DNA of 64,000 bases from Mycobacterium sp. PS03-16 (GTDB lineage: Bacteria > Actinomycetota > Actinomycetes > Mycobacteriales > Mycobacteriaceae), in assembly GCF_004570325.1 (NCBI RefSeq), contig NZ_SPQO01000011.1, forward strand, positions 80,210 through 144,209, written 5' to 3'. Position 1 is the stretch's first letter. Each line of letters begins with the position of its first letter. The translations under genes and the position numbers were made by a program. This document shows, piece after piece, positions 34,919-43,447 of the stretch. The notes under the pieces are model-generated. The model was given only the letters and a program-made list of their open reading frames with translations. It did not search any database and was not told the origin of the DNA.

Positions 34919-35755
34919 TCAGGTGACCAGGCTGACGCAGACGCCCACCGCGCCCGCACCGAGGTGCACCGACAGCACCGGACCCATGTCGCTGACGGTC
35001 AGCGCCTCGATCTGCGGCAGCCGTTCGGTCAGGGCGGCGCCCAGCGCGTCGGCCGCGTCGTGGTTGTCCACGTGGTGCACCGCCACGGCCGCCCGGGCGT
35101 CGCCGACCACCTCGGCCACCTGCTCGACCATCGCCGCATGCGCCTTGGACACCGTGCGGATCCGCTGGGCGAGCACCAGCCGCCCGTCGAGGTCCAGGCG
35201 CAGCAGCGGTTTGAGGGCCAGCGCGGTGCCCAACCACGATGCGGTGGTGCCGATCCGGCCGCTGCGCCGCAGATTGTCCAGCCGGTGCACGACGATGAAC
35301 GCGTGTCCGCGGGTCACGGCCGACCGGGCGGCCACCTCCACGGCGTCGACGTCTCCCCCGCCGGCCGCGGCCCGCGCCGCCGCCAGCGCCACGAACCCCA
35401 CACCCATCGCAGCCGACCGGGAATTGACCACGCGCACAGCAGAACCGAACTCACGCGCCGCGGTGACCGCCGAGCTGAACGTGCTCGACAGCGCCGCCGA
35501 GATGTGCACGGCCACCACCCCGTCGCCGCCGGAGTCGGCCAGCGCACGCCCGTAGGCCGTGCCCAGTTCACCGGGTGTGGCACCCGAGGTGGTGACGTGG
35601 GCGCGCTCGTGCAGATCATGGGGCAACTCGTCCACGCCGTCGCGCAGGTCGTCCTCGCCGACCATCACGTGCAGGGGCACCTGCCGGATGTTCCAGCGCT
35701 CGAGGTCCTCGACCGGCAACCGGGACGAGGCGTCGGTCACCACCACGACGGCCAC
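34919..35755 (-). CDS. DegV-family fatty-acid-binding protein
   Basis: 278 residues. VVVVTDASSRLP at the N-terminus, HVTTSGATPGEL near 53-64, and RLDNLRRSGRIG near 157-168 are the DegV ligand-pocket motifs. DegV/FakB proteins bind a fatty acid, in some bacteria for phosphorylation by FakA; no kinase gene is nearby. It corresponds to Rv2417c. octT ends 2 bp before its start, so they probably share an mRNA. Confidence 0.88.
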   Translation of the reverse strand: MAVVVVTDASSRLPVEDLERWNIRQVPLHVMVGEDDLRDGVDELPHDLHERAHVTTSGATPGELGTAYGRALADSGGDGVVAVHISAALSSTFSSAVTAAREFGSAVRVVNSRSAAMGVGFVALAAARAAAGGGDVDAVEVAARSAVTRGHAFIVVHRLDNLRRSGRIGTTASWLGTALALKPLLRLDLDGRLVLAQRIRTVSKAHAAMVEQVAEVVGDARAAVAVHHVDNHDAADALGAALTERLPQIEALTVSDMGPVLSVHLGAGAVGVCVSLVT

Positions 35756-35757
35756 GG

Positions 35758-36489
35758 TCAGTCGCCCGGGACACCCGGCGCCACACCGGCTTCGGCGAGC
35801 GCCTTGAGCATCAGGTCGGCGACGGCCTGATGCGCCTCGAAGTTCCAGTGGATGCCGTCGGGGTTACCGCGACCGCCGAACACGTGCTCGGCGACGGCGG
35901 CTTTCAGGTCGACCAGCGGGACATCGTGCTGATCGGCCCACTCGGTGATGGCCCGCGCCGTGCCGGCCCGGCCGTGGTGGGCCTTCCCGTACGTCTCGGC
36001 GATGTGCACCGACGGCAGCGACGCCACGATCGGGATGCCGGGACGGTTGAAATCGATGGCGCCGCGGGTCATCTCGAGGTACTCGGCGCTCAGGTGCGGC
36101 GGCAGCGCCGGCCGGGCGATCGGCGACAGCCGCGGCTGCACCCAGCCGTAGCCGTCGCGGACCCAGCGCCGCAACCACGGCGGGCGGACGTACCGGATGA
36201 GTTCGCGCAGCGCGGTCGGCAGCGGCGACGGCAGCGAATCCATTCCACCCGTGGCGAAGACGACCGCCCCGGCCCGCGGTAGCGCCGCCCACGCCCGCGG
36301 ATCCTGGGTCGCTGCCCACCACACGTCGCGACACGTCCAGCCGATCCGGCCGATGAGTTCGAGGTCCCAGCCGAGGTGATCGGCGACCAGGTTGGGCCAG
36401 ATGCGCGGATCGTCGGACGGCAAACCCCCCGTCGGCCCGTAGTAGGCCAGGGAGTCGGCGAAGACCAGCAGGGTCCTAGAGGACGTCAT
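35758..36489 (-). CDS. octT: SGNH hydrolase-fold octanoyltransferase OctT
   Basis: 243 residues. It starts [14 protein letters not shown] with the nucleophile S13 in an ADS variant of the SGNH block, and ends with [13 protein letters not shown] carrying the Asp-His pair. The orthologue Rv2418c/OctT is known to octanoylate diglucosylglycerate in methylglucose lipopolysaccharide synthesis. Its neighbour gpgP supplies an earlier step of the same pathway, and the two reading frames overlap by 14 bp. Confidence 0.85.
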   Translation of the reverse strand: MTSSRTLLVFADSLAYYGPTGGLPSDDPRIWPNLVADHLGWDLELIGRIGWTCRDVWWAATQDPRAWAALPRAGAVVFATGGMDSLPSPLPTALRELIRYVRPPWLRRWVRDGYGWVQPRLSPIARPALPPHLSAEYLEMTRGAIDFNRPGIPIVASLPSVHIAETYGKAHHGRAGTARAITEWADQHDVPLVDLKAAVAEHVFGGRGNPDGIHWNFEAHQAVADLMLKALAEAGVAPGVPGD

Positions 36490-37156
36490 GGCCGACCTGC
36501 GCGGAGGCGTTCCACACGTCGAGCCGCCACTTCACCTCGTCGAACGGCGCGTCGGGCGCCGAATGCCCGGCCAGCTGAACCCAACTCGCGTTGCCCATGC
36601 CGCCCAGCACCGGCCAGTTGTCGACCGGCAGGCCGAGCAGGTCGGCGGTCAGCGCGGCGATCAGGCCGCCGTGCGCCACCAGCACCACCGGCCGGTCCGC
36701 TTCGTGCCCGTCCTGGTCGGACCCCCAATGCGGCTGGCTCGCGACGAGTTCGGCGACCAGCGGCCGGCTGCGCGCGGCCACGTCGACGCGGCTCTCCCCG
36801 CCGTGCGGCGCCCACCGCGCGTCGTCGCGCCAGGCCAGCCGGGCGCCGGGGGCGATCGCGTCGACCTCGAGGTGGGTCATCCCCTGCCACTCGCCGAGAT
36901 GCGTTTCGCGGAGCCGGGTGTCGACGTCGACCGGGACGCCGGAACGCTCCCCGAGCGCGACCGCGGTGTCGAGCGCCCGGCGCAGGTCCGACGAGACGAT
37001 CAGCAGCGGCTGCCGCTTGGCCAGCGCCTCGGCGGCGACGACGGCCTGCTCGCGGCCCAGTTCGGACAGTTCGGTGTCGATCTGGCCCTGCATCCGCCGG
37101 CCGGCGTTGTACTCGGTCTGGCCGTGGCGCAGGAGCACCAGCCGCCGCACCCTCAC
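36476..37156 (-). CDS. gpgP: Glucosyl-3-phosphoglycerate phosphatase GpgP
   Basis: 226 residues. The phosphoglycerate-mutase-like signature [10 protein letters not shown] is near the N-terminus with catalytic H11; the acid HLGEWQG and second histidine in VLVAHGG (about 160) follow. The protein aligns well with recalled M. tuberculosis Rv2419c, which dephosphorylates glucosyl-3-phosphoglycerate to glucosylglycerate for methylglucose lipopolysaccharides. GTG 37156 matches that start and overlaps the rsfS stop; a 15-codon extension lies within rsfS. Confidence 0.92.
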   Translation of the reverse strand: MRVRRLVLLRHGQTEYNAGRRMQGQIDTELSELGREQAVVAAEALAKRQPLLIVSSDLRRALDTAVALGERSGVPVDVDTRLRETHLGEWQGMTHLEVDAIAPGARLAWRDDARWAPHGGESRVDVAARSRPLVAELVASQPHWGSDQDGHEADRPVVLVAHGGLIAALTADLLGLPVDNWPVLGGMGNASWVQLAGHSAPDAPFDEVKWRLDVWNASAQVGHDVL

Positions 37157-37521
37157 GACGGACCGTCCAGATCCACGGGCACCGTCGGGCAGTCCCGCCA
37201 CAGCCTGTCCAGCGCATAGAAGTTGCGCTCGTCCTGGTGCTGGATGTGCACGACGATGTCGACGTAGTCGAGCAGCGTCCAGCGCCCTTCGCGGGTGCCC
37301 TCCCGGCGCGCCGGTTTGTGGCCGGCCAGCCGCATCTTCTCCTCGACTTCGTCGACGATCGCGTTGACCTGGCGTTCGTTGGATGCCGAGGCGATCACGA
37401 AGCAGTCGGTGATCACCAACTGTCCGGACACGTCGATCACCACCACGTCGTCGGCGAGTTTGTCCGCGGCGGCGCGGGCGGCGACGGTGGCCATCTGGAC
37501 GGCTTCGTCAGAGGCGGTCAT
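37153..37521 (-). CDS. rsfS: Ribosome silencing factor RsfS
   Basis: 122 residues. [20 protein letters not shown] followed by [15 protein letters not shown] and [28 protein letters not shown] is the complete RsfS/Iojap pattern. It binds L14 and blocks subunit joining in starvation. It overlaps nadD at its start and gpgP at its end by 4 bp each, forming the conserved nadD-rsfS-gpgP-octT-degV chain. Confidence 0.95.
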   Translation of the reverse strand: MTASDEAVQMATVAARAAADKLADDVVVIDVSGQLVITDCFVIASASNERQVNAIVDEVEEKMRLAGHKPARREGTREGRWTLLDYVDIVVHIQHQDERNFYALDRLWRDCPTVPVDLDGPS

Positions 37522-38159
37522 AAGAGTGTGTCCTCGTTCGGGGTCGGTGCGGGCAGGTAGAGCTTGCGCTTGGCGACGTACTGCACCACGCCGTCGGGCA
37601 CCAGGTACCAGATCGGCCGGGCTTCGGCGGCGCGCTTGCGGCAGTCGCTCGACGAGATCGCCAGGGCCGGGATCTCGACCAGGGAGAGCGCATCGTCGGG
37701 CAGCTCGTCCATGGCGGCGGAGATGTGCTTGCCGTCGAGTTCGTAGCCGGGCCGGCTGACCCCGACGAACCGGGCGATCGCGAACATCTCCTCCCAGTTC
37801 TGCCACGACAGGATCGACGCCAGCGCGTCGGCGCCGGTGATGAAGTACAGGTCGGTGTCCGGATTCGCGGCGTGCAGGTCGCGCAGCGTGTCCTTGGTGT
37901 AGGTGGCCCCGCCGCGGTCGATGTCGACCCGGCTGACCGAGAACCGCGGATTGGACGCGGTGGCGATCACGGTCATCAGGTAGCGGTCCTCGGCGGCGGT
38001 GACCGCGCGGTTGTGCTTCTGCCAGGGCTGGCCGGTGGGCACGAACACGACCTCGTCGAGGTCGAACAGATCGGCCACCTCGCTGGCCGCGACGAGGTGC
38101 CCGTTGTGGATGGGATCGAAGGTCCCGCCCATCACGCCCAGCCTGCGTCGGGTTTGCAC
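37518..38159 (-). CDS. nadD: Nicotinate-mononucleotide adenylyltransferase
   Basis: 213 residues from GTG 38159. The nucleotidyltransferase motif [11 protein letters not shown] is at 11-21 and [12 protein letters not shown] near 166-177 corresponds to the ISSTxxR motif. It adenylates nicotinate mononucleotide in NAD synthesis; nadE, the last step, is elsewhere in this window. It leads the overlapping chain with rsfS and gpgP. Confidence 0.95.
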   Translation of the reverse strand: MQTRRRLGVMGGTFDPIHNGHLVAASEVADLFDLDEVVFVPTGQPWQKHNRAVTAAEDRYLMTVIATASNPRFSVSRVDIDRGGATYTKDTLRDLHAANPDTDLYFITGADALASILSWQNWEEMFAIARFVGVSRPGYELDGKHISAAMDELPDDALSLVEIPALAISSSDCRKRAAEARPIWYLVPDGVVQYVAKRKLYLPAPTPNEDTLL

Positions 38160-38201
38160 GAACAGCCAGCTTACGGCAGCGCGGCCGGTACGCCGGACCG
38201 G

Positions 38202-38951
38202 TCAGCGGTCGGCCGGCAGCACCTCGGACACCTCGAATGCGGCGCGGTCGGCCCGGTAGATGTCGCGCGCGTACTCCACGCACCGCCCGCCCTCGTCGAG
38301 GGTGCAGCGGGTCAGCAGCGTGCCCGCCGAACCGGCCCGCACCGCCAGCTGGGCGCTGGTGGCATCGTCGAGGACGATGGATTCCAGCACCGCGGTCGAC
38401 CGGGTCAGCCGCAGGTCGTAGCGGTCGCGCAGCACCGCCCACAGCGACCCCTCCTCGGGGACGTCGAGGATGCCGGGGGTCAGCTCGGCGGGCAGGAACG
38501 TGGTCTCCAGCGCGAACGGCACGCCGTCGACGGTGCGCAACCGGTGGAAGACGTGGACGTGCGCGCCGTCGGTGAGGTCGAGCGCGCGCTGCACGTCGGG
38601 CGTCGGGCGCTGGCGGTCGGCCCACAGCAGCCGGGCGGCCGGGCGGCGCCCGAGCCGCGACACCTCCTCGGAGAAGCTGCCGATGTGGAACCGCACCCGC
38701 GGTTCGGCCACGAACGTGCCGCGCGGTGGTTTGCGGTAGACCATGCCCTCGCTCTCCAGCAGTGACAGCGCTTGGCGGGCGGTCATCCGGCTGACGCCGT
38801 GCTGCTCGGCCAGCTCGCGTTCCGAGGGCAGCAGGGTGTGCGGTCCGAGCTGGTCAGTGGCGATTCGGTCACGAACCAGCGCCGCGATCGCGAGGTACCG
38901 CGGCGGGTCGCCCCCGCCCGGACCGGGGCTCTTACGCGCGACTGCCGGCAT
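38202..38951 (-). CDS. GntR-family (HutC/UTRA) transcriptional regulator
   Basis: 249 residues from ATG 38951. The winged helix DNA-binding domain includes LLPSERELAEQHGVSRMTAR and QALSLLESEGMVYRKPPRGT, about 40-85. A UTRA effector domain follows (LLWADRQRPTPDVQRALDL, HVFHRLRTVDGVPFALE, and the C-terminal EYARDIYRADRAAFEV). It is divergent from the APC permease gene, and two dre-like sites lie between them, so it probably represses the 39091-44688 operon until a ligand, perhaps a phosphorylated substrate, is bound. Confidence 0.88.
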   Translation of the reverse strand: MPAVARKSPGPGGGDPPRYLAIAALVRDRIATDQLGPHTLLPSERELAEQHGVSRMTARQALSLLESEGMVYRKPPRGTFVAEPRVRFHIGSFSEEVSRLGRRPAARLLWADRQRPTPDVQRALDLTDGAHVHVFHRLRTVDGVPFALETTFLPAELTPGILDVPEEGSLWAVLRDRYDLRLTRSTAVLESIVLDDATSAQLAVRAGSAGTLLTRCTLDEGGRCVEYARDIYRADRAAFEVSEVLPADR

Positions 38952-38982
38952 GGCAGCAGCGTAGCCGGATCCGCCAACCACG

Positions 38983-38994
38983 TGGTCTAGGCCA
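38983..38994. promoter_or_regulatory. dre-like GntR/UTRA operator, site 1
   Basis: TGGTCTAGGCCA matches the HutC/UTRA operator core TGGTCTAGACCA at 11 of 12 positions. The flank AACCAC is shared with site 2. It lies 31 bp before the gntR start, suiting autoregulation. Confidence 0.7.
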
Positions 38995-39023
38995 TGCACT
39001 CGGTAAACGTTTCGTTACCCGGG

Positions 39024-39052
39024 TTGACGATGACCTGGATCACACCCATACT
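39024..39052 (+). promoter_or_regulatory. SigA-type promoter of the APC-FGGY operon
   Basis: TTGACG (39024-39029) and CATACT (39047-39052) are separated by 17 bp, a near-consensus housekeeping promoter. Transcription should start near 39059, immediately before operator site 2, so a bound repressor would block initiation or clearance. Confidence 0.65.
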
Positions 39053-39066
39053 ACGGTTCAACCACA

Positions 39067-39078
39067 TGGTCTATACCA
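39067..39078. promoter_or_regulatory. dre-like GntR/UTRA operator, site 2
   Basis: TGGTCTATACCA is a 12-bp imperfect palindrome matching TGGTCTAGACCA at 11 positions. Its centre is 84 bp (eight helical turns) from that of site 1, and the flank (CAACCACA) repeats that of site 1, so looping or cooperative binding is possible. It lies between the predicted transcription start and the GGAGG ribosome binding site (39082-39086). Confidence 0.72.
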
Positions 39079-39090
39079 ACTGGAGGTTCC

Positions 39091-40593
39091 ATGCCCGGCC
39101 CTGAGTCCACCCGCGGCGGCGACGCCGCCGAACTCGCGCAGTTCGGATACGCGCAGTCACTGGAGCGCCGCACCGGCAAGTTCGCGTCGTTCGCCGTGGC
39201 GTTCGCGTTCGTCTCGATCGCGACCGGCATCTTCACCACCTACGGGGCGGTGCTGAATTCGTCGGGACCGATCGGCATCTGGACCTGGCCGATCGCGGTC
39301 GTCGGCCAACTCGCGGTGGCGTTCGTGCTCGGGGCGCTGGCCTCCCGCATCCCGGTGACCGGCTACCACTACCAGTGGATGTCGCGGCTGGCGAACCCGG
39401 TGCTCGGGTGGATCATCGGCTGGATCTCGTTCACGTTCCTGGCCATCGTGGTGGTGGCGGTCGACTACACGATCGCCTCGACGATCCTGCCGGTGCTGCT
39501 GCACTACGAGGGCACCTCGACGATCGCCTGGCTGGTCACCGCGCTGGTGCTGCTGATCCAGTTCCTGCTGGTCGCGTTCTCGACGCCGTGGGCCGAGCGC
39601 GTGAACAACAGCTTCGTCACCCTCGAGCTGATCGGCATGGTCGCGCTCACGGTGCTGCTGCTGGTGGTCGCCGCGATCCGCGGCGACATGGATTTCGGCA
39701 ACCTGTTCAGCCGCGGCGCCGTCCCGGCGGAGGGCTTCTGGAGCTTCGGCGACCTGACCTCGGCCGGGCCCTGGATGCTCGGCTTCCTGCTCGGCGCCTT
39801 CACGATCGTCGGGTTCGAATCCGCGGCCAACCTCGCCGAGGAGACCCACGATCCCGAACGCGTCGTGCCGCGCGCGATGTGGCAGGCGGTGCTCGCCTCC
39901 GGTGTGCTGGGTTTCCTGTTCCTGGTCGCGGTGACGCTGGCCGCCGGCGACCCGGTGGCGCTGGCCGAGTCGGGCACGCCGATCGCCGACGTCATCGCCG
40001 ACACGCTGGGCTCGGTGACCGCGACGCTGCTGCTGCTCATGGTGGTGCTGGCGATCTTCGCGTGCGGCCTGGTGATCATGATGACCGGCGTCCGGCTGAC
40101 CTGGGCGATGTCGCGCGACCAGCGCTTCCCGGGCTGGCAGCTGTGGAACCAGGTCTCGCCGCGCTTCCACACCCCGATGCGGGCCGCGGTGCTGTACTTC
40201 GTCGTCGCCCAGCTGATCCTGGCCATCTTCTCGCCCACCGAGACCGCGCTGTTCACCCTGTTCAGCGCCGCCACGCTGCTGCCCGCGGTGATGTACGCCT
40301 CGACGGTGGTGCTGTACCTGATCAAGCGGAAGACGCTGCCCGCCAACGGCAAATTCGACCTCGGCAAGTGGGAGATCCCGATCGTGACGGTCGCGGTCGT
40401 GTGGCTGGTGTTCGAGCTCGCCCTGTTCCGCGACGCGAGCTTCAAGCAGGCGTGGGCGTACGTCATCGTGATGGTCGTGATCGGCGCGCTCTACCTCGGC
40501 TACCTGCTGGCCACCCGGGGCAGGCACGGGCTGTCGATGCCGGACATGCACTCGATCGACGCCGAACTCGACCGTGAGGCCGCAAAGGACTGA
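39091..40593 (+). CDS. APC-family amino acid/amine permease
   Basis: 500 residues with about 12 hydrophobic segments. The N-terminal SLERRTGKFASFAVAFAFVS with ATGIFTTYG and the FESAANLAEETHDPERVVPRA loop are typical of the amino acid-polyamine-organocation superfamily (GABA permease/YeeF-like branch). Its presence in front of a sugar-kinase-type gene suggests an amino alcohol or amine substrate rather than a plain sugar; this is inference. GGAGG lies 4 nt before the ATG. Confidence 0.85.
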   Translation: MPGPESTRGGDAAELAQFGYAQSLERRTGKFASFAVAFAFVSIATGIFTTYGAVLNSSGPIGIWTWPIAVVGQLAVAFVLGALASRIPVTGYHYQWMSRLANPVLGWIIGWISFTFLAIVVVAVDYTIASTILPVLLHYEGTSTIAWLVTALVLLIQFLLVAFSTPWAERVNNSFVTLELIGMVALTVLLLVVAAIRGDMDFGNLFSRGAVPAEGFWSFGDLTSAGPWMLGFLLGAFTIVGFESAANLAEETHDPERVVPRAMWQAVLASGVLGFLFLVAVTLAAGDPVALAESGTPIADVIADTLGSVTATLLLLMVVLAIFACGLVIMMTGVRLTWAMSRDQRFPGWQLWNQVSPRFHTPMRAAVLYFVVAQLILAIFSPTETALFTLFSAATLLPAVMYASTVVLYLIKRKTLPANGKFDLGKWEIPIVTVAVVWLVFELALFRDASFKQAWAYVIVMVVIGALYLGYLLATRGRHGLSMPDMHSIDAELDREAAKD

Positions 40594-42032
40594 TGACACA
40601 TCTGCTCGCCATCGACCAGGGCACCTCGGGAACCAAGGCGATCGTCGTAGATGCGGCCGGCGCCGTCATCGCGGTCGCCGAGGTGGCGCTGCGGCCCACC
40701 TACCTGCCCGGGGGTGCCGTCGAACAGGACCCTGAAGCACTGTGGGCCTCGGTCGTCGGCGCGGGCCGACAGGCGATCGCCCGGGCCGGCGTGCCGGTGG
40801 CGGCCGTCGCGCTGGCCAACCAGGGCGAGACGGTGCTGGCGTGGGACCGCCACACCGGCCGCCCGCTGACCCCGGCCATCGTCTGGCAGGACCGCCGCGC
40901 GGAGTCGGTGTGCGCACCGCTCGCCGACTCCGCGGACGCGGTGGCGCGCCGGACCGGTCTGGTGCTCGATCCGTACTTCTCGGCCCCGAAGATGGCCTGG
41001 CTACGGACCCACCTCACCCGCGACGGGGTCGTCACCACGTCGGACACGTGGCTGGTGCACCGGATGTGCGGTGCGTACGTGACCGACGCGTCCACCGCCA
41101 GCCGGTCACTGGCGACCGCGCTGGACTCGCCGCGCTGGGATGCCGAGCTCCTCGACCTGTTCGGGCTCGCCGGTGAGGAGCTGCCCGAGATTGTCGACTG
41201 CGATCAGATCGTCGGTCACACCGACGTTTTCGGGCCCACGATCCCGGTCGCCGGGCTGATCGTCGACCAGCAGGCCGCACTGCTGGCCGAGAGCTGCCTG
41301 GAACCGGGCGCGGCGAAATGCACCTACGGCACCGGCGCGTTCCTGCTCGCCCAGCTGGGGCCGACACCCGCCCTGTCGTCGTCGGGCCTGACGACGTCGG
41401 TGGCGTGGCGGCTGCGCGACCGCACCTTCTACTGCGCCGACGGCCAGGTGTACACCGCGGCCTCGGCGGTGCGGTGGGCCGTCGACCTCGGGCTGGTGCC
41501 CGCGGCCGAACAGCTCGACGCGGTCGCGGCCGCCTCCAGCGACGGGGTGCTGTGCGTTCCCGCCCTCGCGGGTCTGGCCGCGCCGTGGTGGGATCCGGGC
41601 GCGACAGCCACGTTCACCGGCATGACGCTGTCCAGCGGCCGGGGCGAGCTGGTGCGGGCGTTGCTGGAGGGCATCGCCGCCCAGGTGGCCGAGCTGGCCG
41701 ACCTGGTCGCCACCGACCTGGGCCGGCCGCTGACCCGGTTGCGCGTCGACGGCGGACTCACCCGCTCGGCGGTGTTGATGCAGGCCCAGGCCGACCTCGC
41801 CCAGATCCCGGTCGACGTCTACCCGTCGCAGCACGCCACCGCGCTGGGCGCCGCGGCATGCGCGCGGATGGCCCTCGCCCCCGCGCTCAGCCTCGCCGAC
41901 GCCGTCGGGGACTGGACTCCCGAGCACACGTACGAACCCCGGTGGTCGCCCGACACGGCCGCCGACCATCTGCGGCGGTGGCGGCGTGCCGCGCAGGCCG
42001 CGCTGCAGGACAAGGAGATTCACGCACCATGA
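40593..42032 (+). CDS. FGGY-family carbohydrate (glycerol kinase-like) kinase
   Basis: 479 residues. DQGTSGTKAI (8-17) is the phosphate-binding loop of the FGGY fold, and GTGAFLLAQLG, ALAGLAAPWWDPGATATFTGM and RVDGGLTRSAVLMQAQADLAQ are the GlpK-like ATP-site blocks. The substrate is unknown; glycerol, erythritol-type polyols or amino alcohols are possible. Its ATG overlaps the permease stop (TGATG) and its stop overlaps the next ATG, so the genes are a coupled operon. Confidence 0.87.
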   Translation: MTHLLAIDQGTSGTKAIVVDAAGAVIAVAEVALRPTYLPGGAVEQDPEALWASVVGAGRQAIARAGVPVAAVALANQGETVLAWDRHTGRPLTPAIVWQDRRAESVCAPLADSADAVARRTGLVLDPYFSAPKMAWLRTHLTRDGVVTTSDTWLVHRMCGAYVTDASTASRSLATALDSPRWDAELLDLFGLAGEELPEIVDCDQIVGHTDVFGPTIPVAGLIVDQQAALLAESCLEPGAAKCTYGTGAFLLAQLGPTPALSSSGLTTSVAWRLRDRTFYCADGQVYTAASAVRWAVDLGLVPAAEQLDAVAAASSDGVLCVPALAGLAAPWWDPGATATFTGMTLSSGRGELVRALLEGIAAQVAELADLVATDLGRPLTRLRVDGGLTRSAVLMQAQADLAQIPVDVYPSQHATALGAAACARMALAPALSLADAVGDWTPEHTYEPRWSPDTAADHLRRWRRAAQAALQDKEIHAP

Positions 42033-43447
42033 GTTCCCCCGACGTCACCGACGTCGTCGTCATCGGTGGCGGCATCGTGGGCTGCGCCATCGCGCGCGCC
42101 CTGGCCGGCACCACCGCCACGGTGACGCTGCTGGAAGCGCGCGACGACGTCGGCGACGGCACCAGCAAAGCGAACACCGCGATACTGCACACCGGATTCG
42201 ACGCCACCCCGGGCACCCTGGAATCGCGGATGGTGGCCCGCGGCTATCACCTGCTGGGCGACTACGCCGAACAGACCGGCATCCCGGTCGAACGCACCGG
42301 CGCGCTGCTGGTCGCCTGGACCGACGAGGAGCGCGACGCGCTGCCGGGCCTCAAGGACAAGGCGGAACGCAACGGCTACCTCGCATGCGAGATCGTCGGC
42401 GCCGACGAGGTGTACCGCCGGGTGCCCGACCTCGGGCCGGGTGCGCTGGCCGGGCTCACCGTGCCCGGCGAATCGATCATCTGCACCTGGACCACCAACC
42501 TGGCGCTGGCCACCGACGCCGTGCGCCGCGGTGCCCGGCTGATCCGCGGCGCGAGAGTGACTGCGGCACAGTCGAGTTCCGATGGGACCCACACCACGCT
42601 GTCGACGACGGCCGGTGACGTGCACGGCCGCTGGATCGTCAACGCCGCCGGCCTGGGCGCCGACCACATCGACGCGATGTTCGGCTACGACCGGTTCACC
42701 GTCACCCCGCGGCGCGGGGAACTGCTGGTGTTCGACAAGCTGACCCGGCCGATGGTGCCGCTGATTGTGCTCGCGGTCCCGTCGTCGCGGGGTAAGGGCG
42801 TGCTGGTCAGCCCGACCATCTACGGCAACGTCATGGTGGGACCGACGTCGGAGAACCTGTCCGACCGCACCGCCACCAACACCAGCGAGGACGGCTTCGA
42901 GTTCCTGCTCGCCAAGGGACGCGCGCTGATGCCGACCCTGTTCGACGAAGAGGTGACCGCCAGCTACGCGGGTCTGCGCGCGGCGATCGACTCGAACGAC
43001 TACCTCATCGACGTCGACGCCGGTCAGCGCTACGTGCTGGTCGGCGGGATCCGCTCCACCGGGCTGACGTCGGGGATGGCGGTCGCCGAGTACCTGCTCA
43101 GCCTGCTGGCCGGCACCGACCTCGACCTCACCGACCGCGCCGATCTGCCTGCGCCGCCGCGGATGCCGAACATCGGCGAGACCGGCGTGCGGCCGTATCA
43201 GGATGCCGACCGCATCGCCGCCGATCCCGCCTACGGGCGCATCGTCTGCTTCTGCGAACGCGTCACCGCCGGCGAGATCCGCGACACGTTCGGCTCCGCG
43301 ATACCGCCCGCCGACCTCGACGGGTTGCGGCGGCGCACCCGCGTGATGAACGGCCGCTGCCAAGGGTTCTACTGCGGGGCGCACACCCAGGCGCTGCTCG
43401 CCTCGCGCGGCGCCGAGGACACCTCCGACGTGGCGGCCGTCCGATGA
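42029..43447 (+). CDS. GlpA-like FAD dehydrogenase with C-terminal BFD-type [2Fe-2S] domain
   Basis: 472 residues. The FAD motif GGGIVG is at 13-18. A DAO-fold body ends in GIRSTGLTSGMAVAEYL. The C-terminal BFD-like [2Fe-2S] domain has C407, C409 in VCFCERV and C444, C449 in GRCQGFYCG. This is the layout of anaerobic-type glycerol-3-phosphate dehydrogenase subunit A and related 2-hydroxy or amine dehydrogenases. It probably oxidises the product of the adjacent kinase together with the next gene product. Confidence 0.85.
   Translation: MSSPDVTDVVVIGGGIVGCAIARALAGTTATVTLLEARDDVGDGTSKANTAILHTGFDATPGTLESRMVARGYHLLGDYAEQTGIPVERTGALLVAWTDEERDALPGLKDKAERNGYLACEIVGADEVYRRVPDLGPGALAGLTVPGESIICTWTTNLALATDAVRRGARLIRGARVTAAQSSSDGTHTTLSTTAGDVHGRWIVNAAGLGADHIDAMFGYDRFTVTPRRGELLVFDKLTRPMVPLIVLAVPSSRGKGVLVSPTIYGNVMVGPTSENLSDRTATNTSEDGFEFLLAKGRALMPTLFDEEVTASYAGLRAAIDSNDYLIDVDAGQRYVLVGGIRSTGLTSGMAVAEYLLSLLAGTDLDLTDRADLPAPPRMPNIGETGVRPYQDADRIAADPAYGRIVCFCERVTAGEIRDTFGSAIPPADLDGLRRRTRVMNGRCQGFYCGAHTQALLASRGAEDTSDVAAVR

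Noticed and set aside
39049..39063. ACTACGGTT at the APC promoter as another palindrome-family member
   Set aside because: Only a half arm matches and there is no complementary arm; it is part of the promoter/operator.
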